Notes: generated from the sequence alone by a model not told the origin. DNA of 64,000 nucleotides from Oceanirhabdus sp. W0125-5 (GCF_027938815.1 NZ_CP115913.1:5676001-5740000); one strand, 5' to 3'. Counted from the stretch's first letter, positions 28,355 to 38,151 are shown. Made by a program: numbers and translations.

Positions 28355-28925
28355 GGAAACTCATTATCTCCTGTGATTACTCAAATAGTTTTTTAAATTA
28401 ATTAAATTTATTATATAGTTCTACTCTTTTTTTATCTTGAATTATTTATAGAACTAAATATTAATGCTTAAAAACCTAATAATTTTCTCATTTAAACAAA
28501 AAAACATATTCAGATATAAAATTAAATTATATTATTTCTCCTGTCTTGTAACGTCAAATAAACTTTAATTGTAAAACATATCTCATTCATAATGCTATTA
28601 ATCTAAGCATTACATCAATGATACTTAAATTAATAATCTGATATTTTATTATTAAATCCACTATTTAACCTATTACTCAACTATAAATTAATGCTATATT
28701 AGAGAAATTTGATTCGCTAAATAATTTTGTTTTTTTACATTTTTATGCATTATTTATCTTTTTTTGTTGAAATGTAAGAAAAAATAATATACAATACACT
28801 TATGTATTAATACATTTTTAACCAATATAGTCGATTATATCAATTATTTAATATTTTTTCTATGTTTTTTCATATTGGACAAACTTATAATTTTTTAATA
28901 TACTTTCAAAAGGAGATTAAGAATA
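28355..28925. other. 570-base AT-rich intergenic region
   Basis: I see no gene or stable RNA fold here. A possible promoter for the plus-strand toxin gene is ttgttg near 28763 with tatacaat near 28788. The base composition is more AT-rich than the surrounding genes, as often seen at the edge of accessory islands. Confidence 0.4.
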
Positions 28926-29795
28926 ATGAATAAAATATTTAAAAAGACCATTTCAATATTATTATGTTTTTGTATGTTTTTAGGATTTAGTTCAACAGCT
29001 TTTGCACAGAATAGTAATTCATTTAGCAATTCATTTACTACTTCATTTAATATTTTAGTTTATAATTTATTTAATAATGATGATGCTAAAATAATTATGA
29101 ATAACAATTCAAAGATTATAGTTAATATTGAAAAAAAATACGCTACAGGACAATTAGTAGTAGATAAGTTAACCGAAAAAATGACACTTGAAACTACAGA
29201 GATTTTAGATGGTGATAAAATAGTAAATACATATGATGTTACTATTGAATCTATTAACGAAGATAATATTACAGGTAGCTTAAGAAATATTAGAACAGGA
29301 CAGGTTATTAATATTTTCCCAAGCCGAAGTAACACAAGGCGTAGAGCTTTACCGATTGTTGCAGTTCCAATTATAGTATCTGGAGTCAAAGCATTACTAG
29401 CAACTGGGGCAGTTGTTAGTAGCGCATACATTCTTAAAGAAGGTCATGAAGCTGTAAAAGAAAAGATTGAAGAGAAGAAGGAAGAGAAAAAGGAAGAGAA
29501 AAAGAAAGAAAAAACAACAGAAAAAGAAACTGGTTCATATGAAATAGAGTTTGATAATGGAAAGACTTATACTGGAAAAGGTGATAGGACCAGAATGAAG
29601 CAATCTGCTAAAGATAAAGAAACTAAATATGGAGTTAAAGCTACAAAGAAAACATGGGAAAAAGCTCCAAATGATAGAGAAGCCTTTAAACAAGAACATA
29701 GGAAACTTGAAAAAAATGGTGGAAATAAAAGTGATTCTAATTATAACATACGTCAAAGCCCAGGCAAAAAATACATTGAACAAGATGGATTTTAG
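28926..29795 (+). CDS. secreted protein with GIY-YIG/URI-like C-terminal toxin domain
   Basis: The 289-residue protein has a Sec signal peptide (1-27, AFA|QN) and a region of about 85 residues with alternating strands. A hydrophobic helix follows near 140-165, then a highly charged Lys/Glu helix and a C-terminal domain from about 203. That domain runs YEIEFDNGKTYTGKGD, then RTRM, a Glu in FKQEHRKL, and ends YNIRQSPGKKY. The order of Tyr, YTG, Arg, Glu and Asn fits the GIY-YIG/URI nuclease fold seen in polymorphic toxins. It is followed after nine bases by an LRR gene, the place of an immunity gene. The toxin role is an inference. Confidence 0.72.
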   Translation: MNKIFKKTISILLCFCMFLGFSSTAFAQNSNSFSNSFTTSFNILVYNLFNNDDAKIIMNNNSKIIVNIEKKYATGQLVVDKLTEKMTLETTEILDGDKIVNTYDVTIESINEDNITGSLRNIRTGQVINIFPSRSNTRRRALPIVAVPIIVSGVKALLATGAVVSSAYILKEGHEAVKEKIEEKKEEKKEEKKKEKTTEKETGSYEIEFDNGKTYTGKGDRTRMKQSAKDKETKYGVKATKKTWEKAPNDREAFKQEHRKLEKNGGNKSDSNYNIRQSPGKKYIEQDGF

Positions 29796-29803
29796 GTGAA
29801 TTA

Positions 29804-30661
29804 ATGGCTATCATCGAAAAAAACGGATTTAAATTTTTAAGTGGATTAAACAGTCAATATATTGTTATAGAAAGCAATAGGCTTGAACAGTATTTAAATT
29901 ATATTAAGAATAACGAGATTTCAAGTATTTATATATCTAGTCTTTATTTTTTAGAAGATAATATTGATTTTCTTTTAGATTTAATATTTGTAAAAAAAAT
30001 CAATATTTCTGCTACAAGTATTAAAAATTACGATGGGTTGAAGCATTTAAAGAATTTGAAAGAACTTATATTAAGTAATTTAAATACTAAAGTAGATTTA
30101 TCTAATAATATCTTTTTAGAAACTCTATCAATAGATCTAGATAAAAAGATAGTTGGACTTGAAAAACTCAGTAGTTTAAAGAAATTTAAAATTTGGAAAT
30201 ATAAGCCTAAAAGTAGGAATTTAACAGAATTAAGCAATTTATCATCTATTGAAGAGTTAACAGTCACACAATCAACAATAACATCCTTGAAAGGATGCGG
30301 TAAGTTTAAGAATTTAAAGAAATTAGAGTTAAATTATATTAATAAATTAGAATTTATAGACCAGCTTGAATTAAATGCAGATATTCTAAAAAGTCTTAGA
30401 ATTGATAACTGCAAAAAAATTAAAAATCATAACTATGTATCATGTTTGAAAGAACTTGAATTACTTTCCTTTTGTGATTGTGATAAAATATCTACAATTG
30501 AATTCATAAGAAACCTTCCTAAATTAAAACAATTTATGTTTGTAAATACGAATGTTATTGATGGTGATTTATCACCTTGTTTAGGACTTGAATATGTAGG
30601 TTTTTCAAATAAAAGACATTACTCGCATAAATGTGAAGATTTTGTGAGAAAAAACATGTAA
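29804..30661 (+). CDS. leucine-rich-repeat protein, probable immunity protein
   Basis: The 285-residue cytoplasmic protein has about nine irregular leucine-rich repeats from residue 45 to 265, such as LKHLKNLKELILSNL, LSSLKKFKIWKY, LSNLSSIEELTVTQS and FKNLKKLELNYI. It has no signal peptide or membrane helix. AGGTGAATT lies just before the ATG, nine bases after the toxin-like gene stop, so the pair is co-transcribed. LRR proteins are known among immunity partners of polymorphic toxins; that role is inferred from position. A terminator follows. Confidence 0.72.
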   Translation: MAIIEKNGFKFLSGLNSQYIVIESNRLEQYLNYIKNNEISSIYISSLYFLEDNIDFLLDLIFVKKINISATSIKNYDGLKHLKNLKELILSNLNTKVDLSNNIFLETLSIDLDKKIVGLEKLSSLKKFKIWKYKPKSRNLTELSNLSSIEELTVTQSTITSLKGCGKFKNLKKLELNYINKLEFIDQLELNADILKSLRIDNCKKIKNHNYVSCLKELELLSFCDCDKISTIEFIRNLPKLKQFMFVNTNVIDGDLSPCLGLEYVGFSNKRHYSHKCEDFVRKNM

Positions 30662-30674
30662 CAAAGTTAACATT

Positions 30675-30700
30675 AAACCCTCGTTTTAAATAGAGGGTTT
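30675..30700 (+). terminator. Rho-independent terminator of the toxin-LRR pair
   Basis: The stem aaaccctc/gagggttt is followed by a T run just after the LRR gene. Confidence 0.85.
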
Positions 30701-30751
30701 TTAAATTTTTTATAGAATACTATAAAAAAATGAGCATATTTGTGAAGGGAG

Positions 30752-31048
30752 ATGATGTTAGTGCATACTGAGATGATAAAATTCTGGGAATGGTTTGTTG
30801 AAAAAGAAGAATGGATAATAAATCATGCTGATAGAGGTGAAGTAGTTTATGCTATTGATGATAGATTAAAAGAAGTATTTTCATATTTTGATGGAGAATT
30901 AGAGTTTGAATTTTGTTTTTTTAAAGGTAAAGGTGAATTTAATTTCTTTGATTTAAATATTGAAAAATTAAATAAGGACGCTCAATTATTAAAAAATAAT
31001 ATGCCAGTAAATTTATCCAAAAGATGGTGTTTTAATATTTCACATTAA
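30752..31048 (+). CDS. small acidic protein, likely truncated at its 3' end
   Basis: The 98-residue protein begins KFWEWFVEKEEWI, with aromatic and acidic pattern. It then has FSYFDGELEFEFCFFKGKGEFNFF and a final block that looks cut short. Immediately after its stop codon (31049) comes a sequence like an IS256-type end (ggggtcgtacacaaaa), so the C-terminus was probably removed by an insertion. The start could be 30752, 30755 or GTG 30761 behind GAAGGGA. I suspect a leftover immunity-type gene because of its place after the toxin pair, but I do not recognise the family with certainty. Confidence 0.5.
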   Translation: MMLVHTEMIKFWEWFVEKEEWIINHADRGEVVYAIDDRLKEVFSYFDGELEFEFCFFKGKGEFNFFDLNIEKLNKDAQLLKNNMPVNLSKRWCFNISH

Positions 31049-32045
31049 GGGGTCGTACACAAAAGAGCGTGGCATTAGATTTGTGTGAAGCTCATTAAAG
31101 TTTAGGACTGAATATACTTTATTTTAACTAGGAATAAGTTATAGTTTAAACTCATTCCTAGTTTTATAAAAAATATTACAGTTAAATTTTAAAAAATTAT
31201 CTTTCCTATAATTTTTCATGTAGGACATGCTTAATTATACTGTATTTATATCAAATCTTTCTTCAAAGTGTATTGCTAACTGCCCTAGTATTGTTACCCA
31301 ACACCTAACATTTTGAGTCCATTTATTAGTTGAGTCCGATAGTTGCTAAATACAACATCTTAAATATCCCTTCATCAGATGAAAAAATACTTCTATTTTT
31401 TGTGACCTTTCTTAACTGTCTATTGTAGCTTTCCATCGCATTAGTCGTATAAATCATCTTACGGATTTCCTATGGGTCTTTAAAGAAAATAGCTAACTCT
31501 TCCCAGTTATTCTCCCATGATTTTATTGAAATTGAATACTGGTTATTCCATTTCTCTTTAAACTCTTCTAGCTCTATCAACGCAGATTCCTTAGTTGGTG
31601 CTTCATAATCTAATTTCAAATCTGACCAAAATTCTTTTCTGTGTTTATATGAAACATATTTTTTTGAGTTTGTAACTTGATGTACGATACATCGTTGTAT
31701 TTCTGTATGAGGGTTTATTGTTTTAATTGCATCACTTAATCCAGTAAGACCATCAAATGCAGCTATAAAAATGTCTATTACACCGCTGTTCTTTAAGTCC
31801 ATTAGGACTGTGAGCCAATATTTCGCACTTTCATTTTTGTCACTCCAAATTCCGAGTACATCCTTCATTCCATGAATATCTATTCCATATATATCTTAAG
31901 ATGTTTACTTATCTCTCTGGTAGTCATACCTTTTGCATACATTCCTAATAACTTATCCTATCTGCTTGATACATCATTCTGATTTTTCTTAAAACCATAA
32001 TAATCTGTGTACTTCCTATGAATACTATTTTTAAGTATACCCATT
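31049..32045 (-). mobile_element. remnant of an IS256-family insertion sequence
   Basis: The segment begins with a possible IS end (ggggtcgtacacaaaa at 31049) and holds the decayed Mutator-type transposase on the minus strand. A hairpin at 31125-31164 (aactaggaat...attcctagtt) lies between. I could not find a convincing matching right end, so the outer boundary near 32045 is approximate. Confidence 0.6.
31225..32035 (-). pseudogene. IS256-family (Mutator-type) transposase pseudogene
   Basis: The longest surviving frame (31470-31868) encodes MKDVLGIWSDKNESAKYWL, IQRCIVHQVTNSKKYVSYK and a block up to FFKDP, the middle of an IS256-type DDE transposase. An in-frame TAG follows, after which the same frame continues IRKMIYTTNAMESYNRQLRK, the conserved C-terminal block, and then further stops. 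Upstream, fragments such as LGMYAKGMTTREISKHLK are present, but the segment with the first catalytic Asp is deleted. The gene cannot make an active enzyme. Confidence 0.88.
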
Positions 32046-32093
32046 TTGAGGTTTACACAGACTATATTACATACTATTTACTTCATTTTATCA

Positions 32094-32170
32094 AAGAAAC
32101 AATACAATTAAAATTTCTCGTAGAGAAATGTCCTTCGTTTTCCACTGTCCATTGTCAACTGTCAACTATC
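32094..32170. repeat. dispersed structured repeat, partial copy G
   Basis: Only the right part of the family remains: aacaatacaattaaa, the hairpin atttctcgtagagaaat and a diverged terminus of ccactgtccattgtcaact type. It lies between the IS remnant and the ABC exporter genes. Confidence 0.65.
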
Positions 32171-32233
32171 TTTTCTATATTGTTCCCGGCATTTTTTGAC
32201 CCTATAAAAAATCTCTTCAATGAATAACTTATT

Positions 32234-34600
32234 CTACTCCCTATATTCTTTCAATATTTCCTGAAGTGATACTTTATTTATTCTGCTCTTAGCACTTAAT
32301 GTTCCTATAAAGAATGTACACATTATAATTATAGTTCCTATAAATACATGCCATAATTCAAACTGAAGTGGTAATACCATATTAAAGCTCACTATTAGAT
32401 ATTTAGCAATGGCATTTACTAACGCTACAGCTATTGGCACACTTATTAAAAATGAAATTATTGAATATACAAAATAACTATTCAGTATCATAGAGTTAAC
32501 TTCTTTATCGTTATAACCCATTACCTTAAGTAATGATATATCGTAATATTTATCTTCAACTGTTAATGTAGTTAAAACATATAATACTATTACAGCTATG
32601 GCCATAGAAGAGCCTATCATCATATATATAGCAAATTTCATAAAGTTCTGCATAAGTTGTGATTGTTCTAATATAACTGCCTTGTTAACTACAGTTAAAT
32701 ATTTTTCTTCATCTAAAATATTTTTAGAATAAACCCCATTAAAAAACTCATCAGATTTATTATCTGTTACCATTTCACTTAGCTCACTTAAATTTATATA
32801 TACTTTAAAATCACTAAATTCATTAGAAATGCCAACAATACTCATATTATATTCTCTATCACTAATTTTTACTTTAATAGTGTCACCAATTTCTTTATCA
32901 TACTTCATATTAAAGCTTTTATTTATAATAACTCCATCTTTTAGCTTACTCGTAATTTCTTTTCCTTTATTATTGTACAATTTATGAAGTTTGTTATTAT
33001 CTTGAATACCTTTTAATGTTATAGAATCCTCTTCATACTTCCCATTAGGATAGTGTAAAAACTTTTCTTCTCCATTTTCTAGAATAGGCAATTCTTTAGT
33101 CATATCAATATAAGCTTCATATTCATAAGCTACACTATTATAATAATCAGTAGTCATCTTATCAAATAACCCATTACTCATAAGTGTAAACATTATAAGT
33201 ATAGAAACAAAAACTATTCCAACGAAAAACACAAAAAACTTGCCTAAATTACTAAATATAAATGAGTATTTAAACTTGGTAGTTGCCTTACATTTTTTAA
33301 GTAATTTTGAAACCAGTTTATTTAACTTACTTACCTTTTCTACATCCCCTGCTCTTAGTAACTCTATAGGATTCTTTGATAACATCTTTCTTATTATAAC
33401 CATGGAAAGACTAATAACGAATATTAATGGAACTAATATAGCTGTAATAAGAACAAATATATTACTCTCAATATTTGTGGATGGTAAAAGATAAAATTCT
33501 AAATATAAATCTCTCATAACAACTGAAGAAACCTTACCTACAGCATATCCTAATACAAGCATAGGAAGAGAAATAGCTAATATTAAGATTGTATACGGTA
33601 TGGCTATTTCCGTATTTGAATACCCTAATGCTTTTAAAACACCTATTTGCCCTTTTTCGCTTCTTATGATTTTGAATATGATTATTGCAACTATCATGAT
33701 TCCTATGGAAGAGATCATAAAACTAAGGCCCAGACTCATAGCCTTTCCACCTCTTATTTCCTCATATACAGCTCCACTTCTCATTTGATTCTTAGTACTA
33801 ATTATATTTGTTATAAAATTTAATTCATCCTCATCCTTAATATTGTTTACTACATCTTTTTGAAAAATATTTTCCTTAAAATCTTGTTTAGCTATACCAG
33901 CAAAGTGGAATCCTTCTTCGCCTTTTAACTTCTCATATTCCTCATCTGTAACTAACCCAATTGTTTGCATACTATTATCAATAATTAACTCTTCTCCAAA
34001 CAATGGCAAATTATAATCTGGGAATAATACATTTCCAACAACTTTATAAGATTTTCCATTAACTTTTAATATATCGCCAAACTTAATATCATTCTTCTTA
34101 GCATATATTTTTGTTATAGCAATTTCATCATTTTTAGAAGGTATTTTACCTTCTTCTATCATTGGTAGGTTTATCTTTTGAGAGTTTTTTATAACTCTTA
34201 TTTTGTGATTGTTATCATCAAAATTTATATCTTTATATTCTCTTAATTCAAGGCTGTACATTTCATATTTTTGTTCAAATGTTTCTTTTCTTAGATTTAT
34301 TATTTCATAATATAATTCTATATTCTCTTTTTTGATATTAGTAAGAGTATACATTCCTGATTCTAAATTATACTTTGAAATAGCATATTCAAGTTCCTCT
34401 TGTGTTAAGATATTTATCATATCTATAGAAAAGTCTTCTTGCTTATTATCTATAAAAAACTTTTCTGAGGGTTCTTGTAAAGAATTTATTCCATAGAACA
34501 TTGAAGTAAATATAAAGGAGCTTAAAAAGATTACAATTCCAACGGCAGATAGTTGAATAATTTTCTTTTTAAATGTTCTTAATACATTTTTTAATAACAT
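32234..34600 (-). CDS. FtsX/MacB-type ABC transporter permease
   Basis: The 788-residue permease has the typical layout of two FtsX-like units. A first helix lies near 15-35, then a large extracellular domain, three helices near 275-400, another helix near 450-475, a second extracellular domain, and three helices at the C-terminus. It starts four bases after the stop of the ATPase gene with GGGGTTAG upstream. Such systems export or sense lipids, peptides or antibiotics at the membrane. The duplicated-half architecture fits the large permeases of Gram-positive bacteria. The substrate is unknown. Confidence 0.88.
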   Translation of the reverse strand: MLLKNVLRTFKKKIIQLSAVGIVIFLSSFIFTSMFYGINSLQEPSEKFFIDNKQEDFSIDMINILTQEELEYAISKYNLESGMYTLTNIKKENIELYYEIINLRKETFEQKYEMYSLELREYKDINFDDNNHKIRVIKNSQKINLPMIEEGKIPSKNDEIAITKIYAKKNDIKFGDILKVNGKSYKVVGNVLFPDYNLPLFGEELIIDNSMQTIGLVTDEEYEKLKGEEGFHFAGIAKQDFKENIFQKDVVNNIKDEDELNFITNIISTKNQMRSGAVYEEIRGGKAMSLGLSFMISSIGIMIVAIIIFKIIRSEKGQIGVLKALGYSNTEIAIPYTILILAISLPMLVLGYAVGKVSSVVMRDLYLEFYLLPSTNIESNIFVLITAILVPLIFVISLSMVIIRKMLSKNPIELLRAGDVEKVSKLNKLVSKLLKKCKATTKFKYSFIFSNLGKFFVFFVGIVFVSILIMFTLMSNGLFDKMTTDYYNSVAYEYEAYIDMTKELPILENGEEKFLHYPNGKYEEDSITLKGIQDNNKLHKLYNNKGKEITSKLKDGVIINKSFNMKYDKEIGDTIKVKISDREYNMSIVGISNEFSDFKVYINLSELSEMVTDNKSDEFFNGVYSKNILDEEKYLTVVNKAVILEQSQLMQNFMKFAIYMMIGSSMAIAVIVLYVLTTLTVEDKYYDISLLKVMGYNDKEVNSMILNSYFVYSIISFLISVPIAVALVNAIAKYLIVSFNMVLPLQFELWHVFIGTIIIMCTFFIGTLSAKSRINKVSLQEILKEYRE

Positions 34601-34604
34601 ATAT

Positions 34605-35306
34605 CTAACCCCAATTTATCTCAAATGCATTTTTCTTGCATTGATTTTTTACTATCTCTTCAATTTTTCCTGAATTCATTTTTATTACTCTATCTGCCAT
34701 AAAAGCAATATTAGGATTATGTGTTATAACTACTGTAGTAGTTTTAAATTCCTCATTCATTTTTTGAATTATATCTAATATCTGCTTACCTGTTTCTTCA
34801 TCTAATGCTCCTGTTGGCTCATCGCAAAACATAATATTAGGATTTTTAGCAACACTTCTAGCTATTGATACTCTTTGCTGCTGTCCTCCAGATAACTGAG
34901 ATGGATAGGAATCTCTCTTTTCACCTAAACCTACTTTATCTAGTATTTCATCTATATTAAATGGGTTCTTTCCTATAGATGCACCTATTTCAACGTTCTC
35001 TCTTACAGTTAAGTTCTGAAGAAGGTTGTACTGTTGAAAAATAAAAGCTAAATTATCTCTTCTAAACTTAGTCAATTCCTTTGTGTTATAATTACTTATT
35101 ATTTCATCATTAAACCTAATTTCTCCTGATGATGGGTTATCTAGTCCACTTGTTACATTTAACAAAGTACTCTTTCCACTTCCACTAGGCCCTAAAATAA
35201 CTATAAATTCTCCATCATTAATTTCTAGAGAAACATCTTTAAGTGCATATGTTTCTACATTCCCTGTTTTATAAATCTTATTTACATTCTTAAGTATTAT
35301 AGACAA
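34605..35306 (-). CDS. ABC transporter ATP-binding protein, LolD/MacB type
   Basis: The ATPase has Walker A ILGPSGSGKSTLL, signature QLSGGQQQRVSIAR, Walker B IMFCDEPTGALDEETG and switch His in VVITHNP. The frame is open to an ATG at 35339, but I prefer TTG at 35306 because AAAGGGGTGA lies eight bases upstream and family members begin near ILKNVNKIYKTG. A perfect 13-bp palindrome resembling a TetR operator lies a few bases upstream of the longer start. It forms an operon with the FtsX-type permease. Confidence 0.9.
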   Translation of the reverse strand: MSIILKNVNKIYKTGNVETYALKDVSLEINDGEFIVILGPSGSGKSTLLNVTSGLDNPSSGEIRFNDEIISNYNTKELTKFRRDNLAFIFQQYNLLQNLTVRENVEIGASIGKNPFNIDEILDKVGLGEKRDSYPSQLSGGQQQRVSIARSVAKNPNIMFCDEPTGALDEETGKQILDIIQKMNEEFKTTTVVITHNPNIAFMADRVIKMNSGKIEEIVKNQCKKNAFEINWG

Positions 35307-35342
35307 GTTATTCACCCCTTTATTAATATCATCATTCATTAG

Positions 35343-35355
35343 ACCGACGGTCGGT
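35343..35355. promoter_or_regulatory. TetR-type operator palindrome
   Basis: The 13-mer accgacggtcggt is a perfect palindrome with a single central base. GACCGNCGGTC-type sites are typical for TetR-family repressors. Its high GC content stands out against the AT-rich region, and it sits at the probable promoter of the FtsX-type ABC operon. No TetR gene lies in this window. Confidence 0.65.
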
Positions 35356-35610
35356 TTATAAAAAGATTACTACCATTAGTTATTTTTGTCAAGTTAAAAA
35401 AAAGATTAAACACCTTAGTTTTTATAAATATTTTTTGCTTTGTTTTGGATAAGCATTGTATAATATCCAATATATGCTATTAAATAATATCTTTGTATTG
35501 TGTAATAAAAAACGTAAATATATTAACTAACTATATTAGGTTGTTTTTATATTATTATGGAGTATTATTGTAGAATTGTAATAATAATGACGCAACAGGA
35601 GGAGTACTTT

Positions 35611-36225
35611 ATGAGTAACTTTGATAAAATTCCTAGTTTAGAGGAAGCAAAAATAATGTTAAATGAAGCACAAAAATTAAGTCCTACACCATGGGTAGAA
35701 CATTCTTTGAATGTAGCTGAAGCTGCGAAATTAATAGCTGAACAAATACCAGGGATGGACTCAAAAAAATCTTATATATTAGGATTGCTTCACGATATTG
35801 GTAGACGAGCAGGTAGATTTGGTATGAGGCATGCTGTAGATGGATATAATTATTTGGTTAGCAAAGGGTATGAAGATGCAGCTAGAATTTGTATTACTCA
35901 TGTAAGCTTTGAATATAATAATAAAAAAGTTGTTGTAGGTAAATGGGATGATTTTAAGGAAGCTAAAGCTTATGCATTAAATTATTTAACTAAAATAGAA
36001 TATACTGATTATGATAATTTAATTAAATTATGTGATTCACTATCTTTGCCAGAAGGTTTTTGTTTAATAGAAAAAAGGCTTATTGATATGGCACTAAGAG
36101 GTGGTGTAGATGACTATTCAATTCCAAGATGGAAATCAACTTTTGAAATAAAGAGATATTTTGAATCTAAGATGGGAAAATCAATTTATGATATATTACC
36201 AGGTGTTGTAGAAAATACGTTTTAA
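35611..36225 (+). CDS. HD-domain phosphohydrolase-like protein
   Basis: The 204-residue protein has an HD domain: the first His in PWVEHSLNVAEAAKLIAEQ, the HD pair in LGLLHDIGRR, and a later His in RICITHVSF, with an Asp in KLCDSLSLPEGF. Such proteins hydrolyse phosphate esters of nucleotides. The start at 35611 has AGGAGGAG nine bases upstream; an upstream extension of 18 codons is not supported. The gene stands alone, divergent from the ABC exporter operon. The substrate is unknown. Confidence 0.82.
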   Translation: MSNFDKIPSLEEAKIMLNEAQKLSPTPWVEHSLNVAEAAKLIAEQIPGMDSKKSYILGLLHDIGRRAGRFGMRHAVDGYNYLVSKGYEDAARICITHVSFEYNNKKVVVGKWDDFKEAKAYALNYLTKIEYTDYDNLIKLCDSLSLPEGFCLIEKRLIDMALRGGVDDYSIPRWKSTFEIKRYFESKMGKSIYDILPGVVENTF

Positions 36226-36343
36226 TTAATTTATATTACCGCACAACATTCTTATGGTGCAAAATAATAGACAAGTAATAATGTAATCAATTAAGGCATA
36301 AAAAAAGAGAAATATATACTAACTATGAAAGGAGCAGTGAAAA

Positions 36344-36673
36344 ATGAACGGAGATATACGTAATTATTTAGAGAAGTTTGAGGAAGAAACAAAGCACAGA
36401 TTTCATATGTTATATGAATTGATTTACGAAAGCACTTCTCAAGATATTGATGAAAAATTGTGGGCTAAATTACCCTCATTTTATGTAGATAAGAATTATG
36501 TTCGACTTATTCCCTTTAAAGACCATATAAATGTTAATGCAAAAGCAGTTATTTCTCACAAAGATGAATTGTCACAATATAAGATTACACCCAAAGGTAT
36601 GCTTCAAATATTTCATAATCAACAAGTTCCATGTGAATTGTTAAAAATAATATTTAAAGAAAGCCTTGAGTAA
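36344..36673 (+). CDS. DUF1801-like small protein
   Basis: The 109-residue protein has the pattern of the YdhG/DUF1801 (frataxin-fold) family: a helix with RFHMLYELIYE, then EKLWAKLPSFYVDKNYVRLIPFKDHINV, and a C-terminal GMLQIFHNQQVPCELLKIIFKESL. Proteins of this fold have been linked to iron handling in Bacillus, but most are uncharacterised. GAAAGGAG precedes the ATG. A bidirectional terminator follows. Confidence 0.7.
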   Translation: MNGDIRNYLEKFEEETKHRFHMLYELIYESTSQDIDEKLWAKLPSFYVDKNYVRLIPFKDHINVNAKAVISHKDELSQYKITPKGMLQIFHNQQVPCELLKIIFKESLE

Positions 36674-36680
36674 AGCACAA

Positions 36681-36709
36681 CTTAAGGAACTCTTAATGAG
36701 TTCCTTAAG
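36681..36709. terminator. bidirectional terminator
   Basis: The perfect 12-bp stem cttaaggaactc/gagttccttaag lies between the convergent DUF1801-like gene and the MATE gene. Confidence 0.9.
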
Positions 36710-36724
36710 TATTATATTATTATT

Positions 36725-38080
36725 TTAAACATCTAAAGTTATTTTATCACCCAATACTCTCTTAACAACATAATGAGATATAGTTGCTGAAAATAAATAT
36801 GATACAACAAGAGCTCCAAAAACACCTATTATCCCAAATAAATATGAACCTATTAAAGCTAGTGGTATATATATCACAAACATCTGCATTAATGTAAGTA
36901 TTGAAGCATGTATAGGCTTATTAAGTGCATTTAATACTGAGGTTGAAATTAATAATATACCTTGTACTCCATAACCAATTGGTACAATCCATAAGTACAT
37001 AACTATAACCTTTATAACTGAATCGTCATGGCTAAATAGCCCTGCTAGTGGCTTTGCAAATATAGCTAAAATTAAAAACATTATCCCACTTGATAAAAGA
37101 GAAAACTTTTTACTAATAGAAATACTTAATTCTACCCTATCCATTCTTCCTGCACCATAATTTTGTCCTATAAATGGAGCCATTATAGTTGATAGAGCGC
37201 CTACCAATAATAGAGCAAATCTTTCAATTCTAGTTGCTACTCCATAACCAGCTACAGCTTGTATACCATGAGAAGCTATTAAATTGGTGATTATACCCAT
37301 TGCTATAGGGTTTATCATTTTTGTAAGTGCATTAGGCAATCCAATATATAATATTTTTTTCCATGAATCCATTACTTCTTTTAGCTTTACAGATTCTATT
37401 ATTACAATCTTTTCTCTTATAACTAAAATATATAGTGCAACTCCAAAGGTTACAGTCCTTGATATTACTGTAGCAATAGCAGCTCCTGCTACCCCTAGCT
37501 TTGGAAATGGCCCCACTCCAAAAATTAATAGTGGATCAAGTATTACATTTATAGTTGCTGAAATCATCATAACAGTTCCAGGTGTTTTTGTATCTCCTAA
37601 AGCACGTATAGCATTATTACCTACCATTGGAACAACAACGAAGACTACTCCTATATACCATATTCTCATATATTCTTTTACATATGGCATTATATCAGCA
37701 CTAACCCCTAATAACTGAAATACAGGCTCAATGGTTGAAAGCCCTATAAAAACAAAAATAATAACTAAAATAATTGATAAACTCAGGCTGTCAGTAGCTA
37801 ACCTTTGTACTTTATGATGGTCTCCTTCACCAATAGCTCTTGAAATTACAGAAGATGCACCCATCCCTAATCCTTGAGCAAGGCTATTAACTATTAGTAC
37901 TACAGGAAAAGTGAATGTAAGTGCAGCTAATTGATTAGTTCCTAGCTTTCCTACATAATAGGTGTCTACTAAATTGAAAATAATCAATCCTAACATCCCA
38001 AATATCATTGGAATAGTTTGTTTTATTAAAACACTTTTCACATTACCAGTAGTTAATATTGCTCTATTATTTCTTCCCAT
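36725..38080 (-). CDS. MATE-family multidrug efflux transporter
   Basis: The 451-residue protein has 12 membrane helices with the MATE signatures IPMIFGMLGLIIFNLVDTYY in helix 1, FPVVLIVNSLAQGLGMG and the internal repeat LPNALTKMINPIAMGI. These exporters use ion gradients to expel drugs. AGGAAG precedes the ATG. A MarR gene lies upstream on the same strand, and identical 15-bp boxes stand before both genes, so repression by MarR with release by the drug is likely. Confidence 0.93.
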   Translation of the reverse strand: MGRNNRAILTTGNVKSVLIKQTIPMIFGMLGLIIFNLVDTYYVGKLGTNQLAALTFTFPVVLIVNSLAQGLGMGASSVISRAIGEGDHHKVQRLATDSLSLSIILVIIFVFIGLSTIEPVFQLLGVSADIMPYVKEYMRIWYIGVVFVVVPMVGNNAIRALGDTKTPGTVMMISATINVILDPLLIFGVGPFPKLGVAGAAIATVISRTVTFGVALYILVIREKIVIIESVKLKEVMDSWKKILYIGLPNALTKMINPIAMGIITNLIASHGIQAVAGYGVATRIERFALLLVGALSTIMAPFIGQNYGAGRMDRVELSISISKKFSLLSSGIMFLILAIFAKPLAGLFSHDDSVIKVIVMYLWIVPIGYGVQGILLISTSVLNALNKPIHASILTLMQMFVIYIPLALIGSYLFGIIGVFGALVVSYLFSATISHYVVKRVLGDKITLDV

Positions 38081-38136
38081 ACAATTCTTCCTTTCATTAA
38101 TAAACTTTTGTTAACTTACTCATATAAATATATATG

Positions 38137-38151
38137 GTTATTGCAACTATT
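38137..38151. promoter_or_regulatory. MarR box upstream of the MATE gene
   Basis: The 15-mer gttattgcaactatt is centred on the palindrome ttgcaa and is identical to two boxes upstream of the marR gene. It lies 60 bases before the MATE start. Confidence 0.75.
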
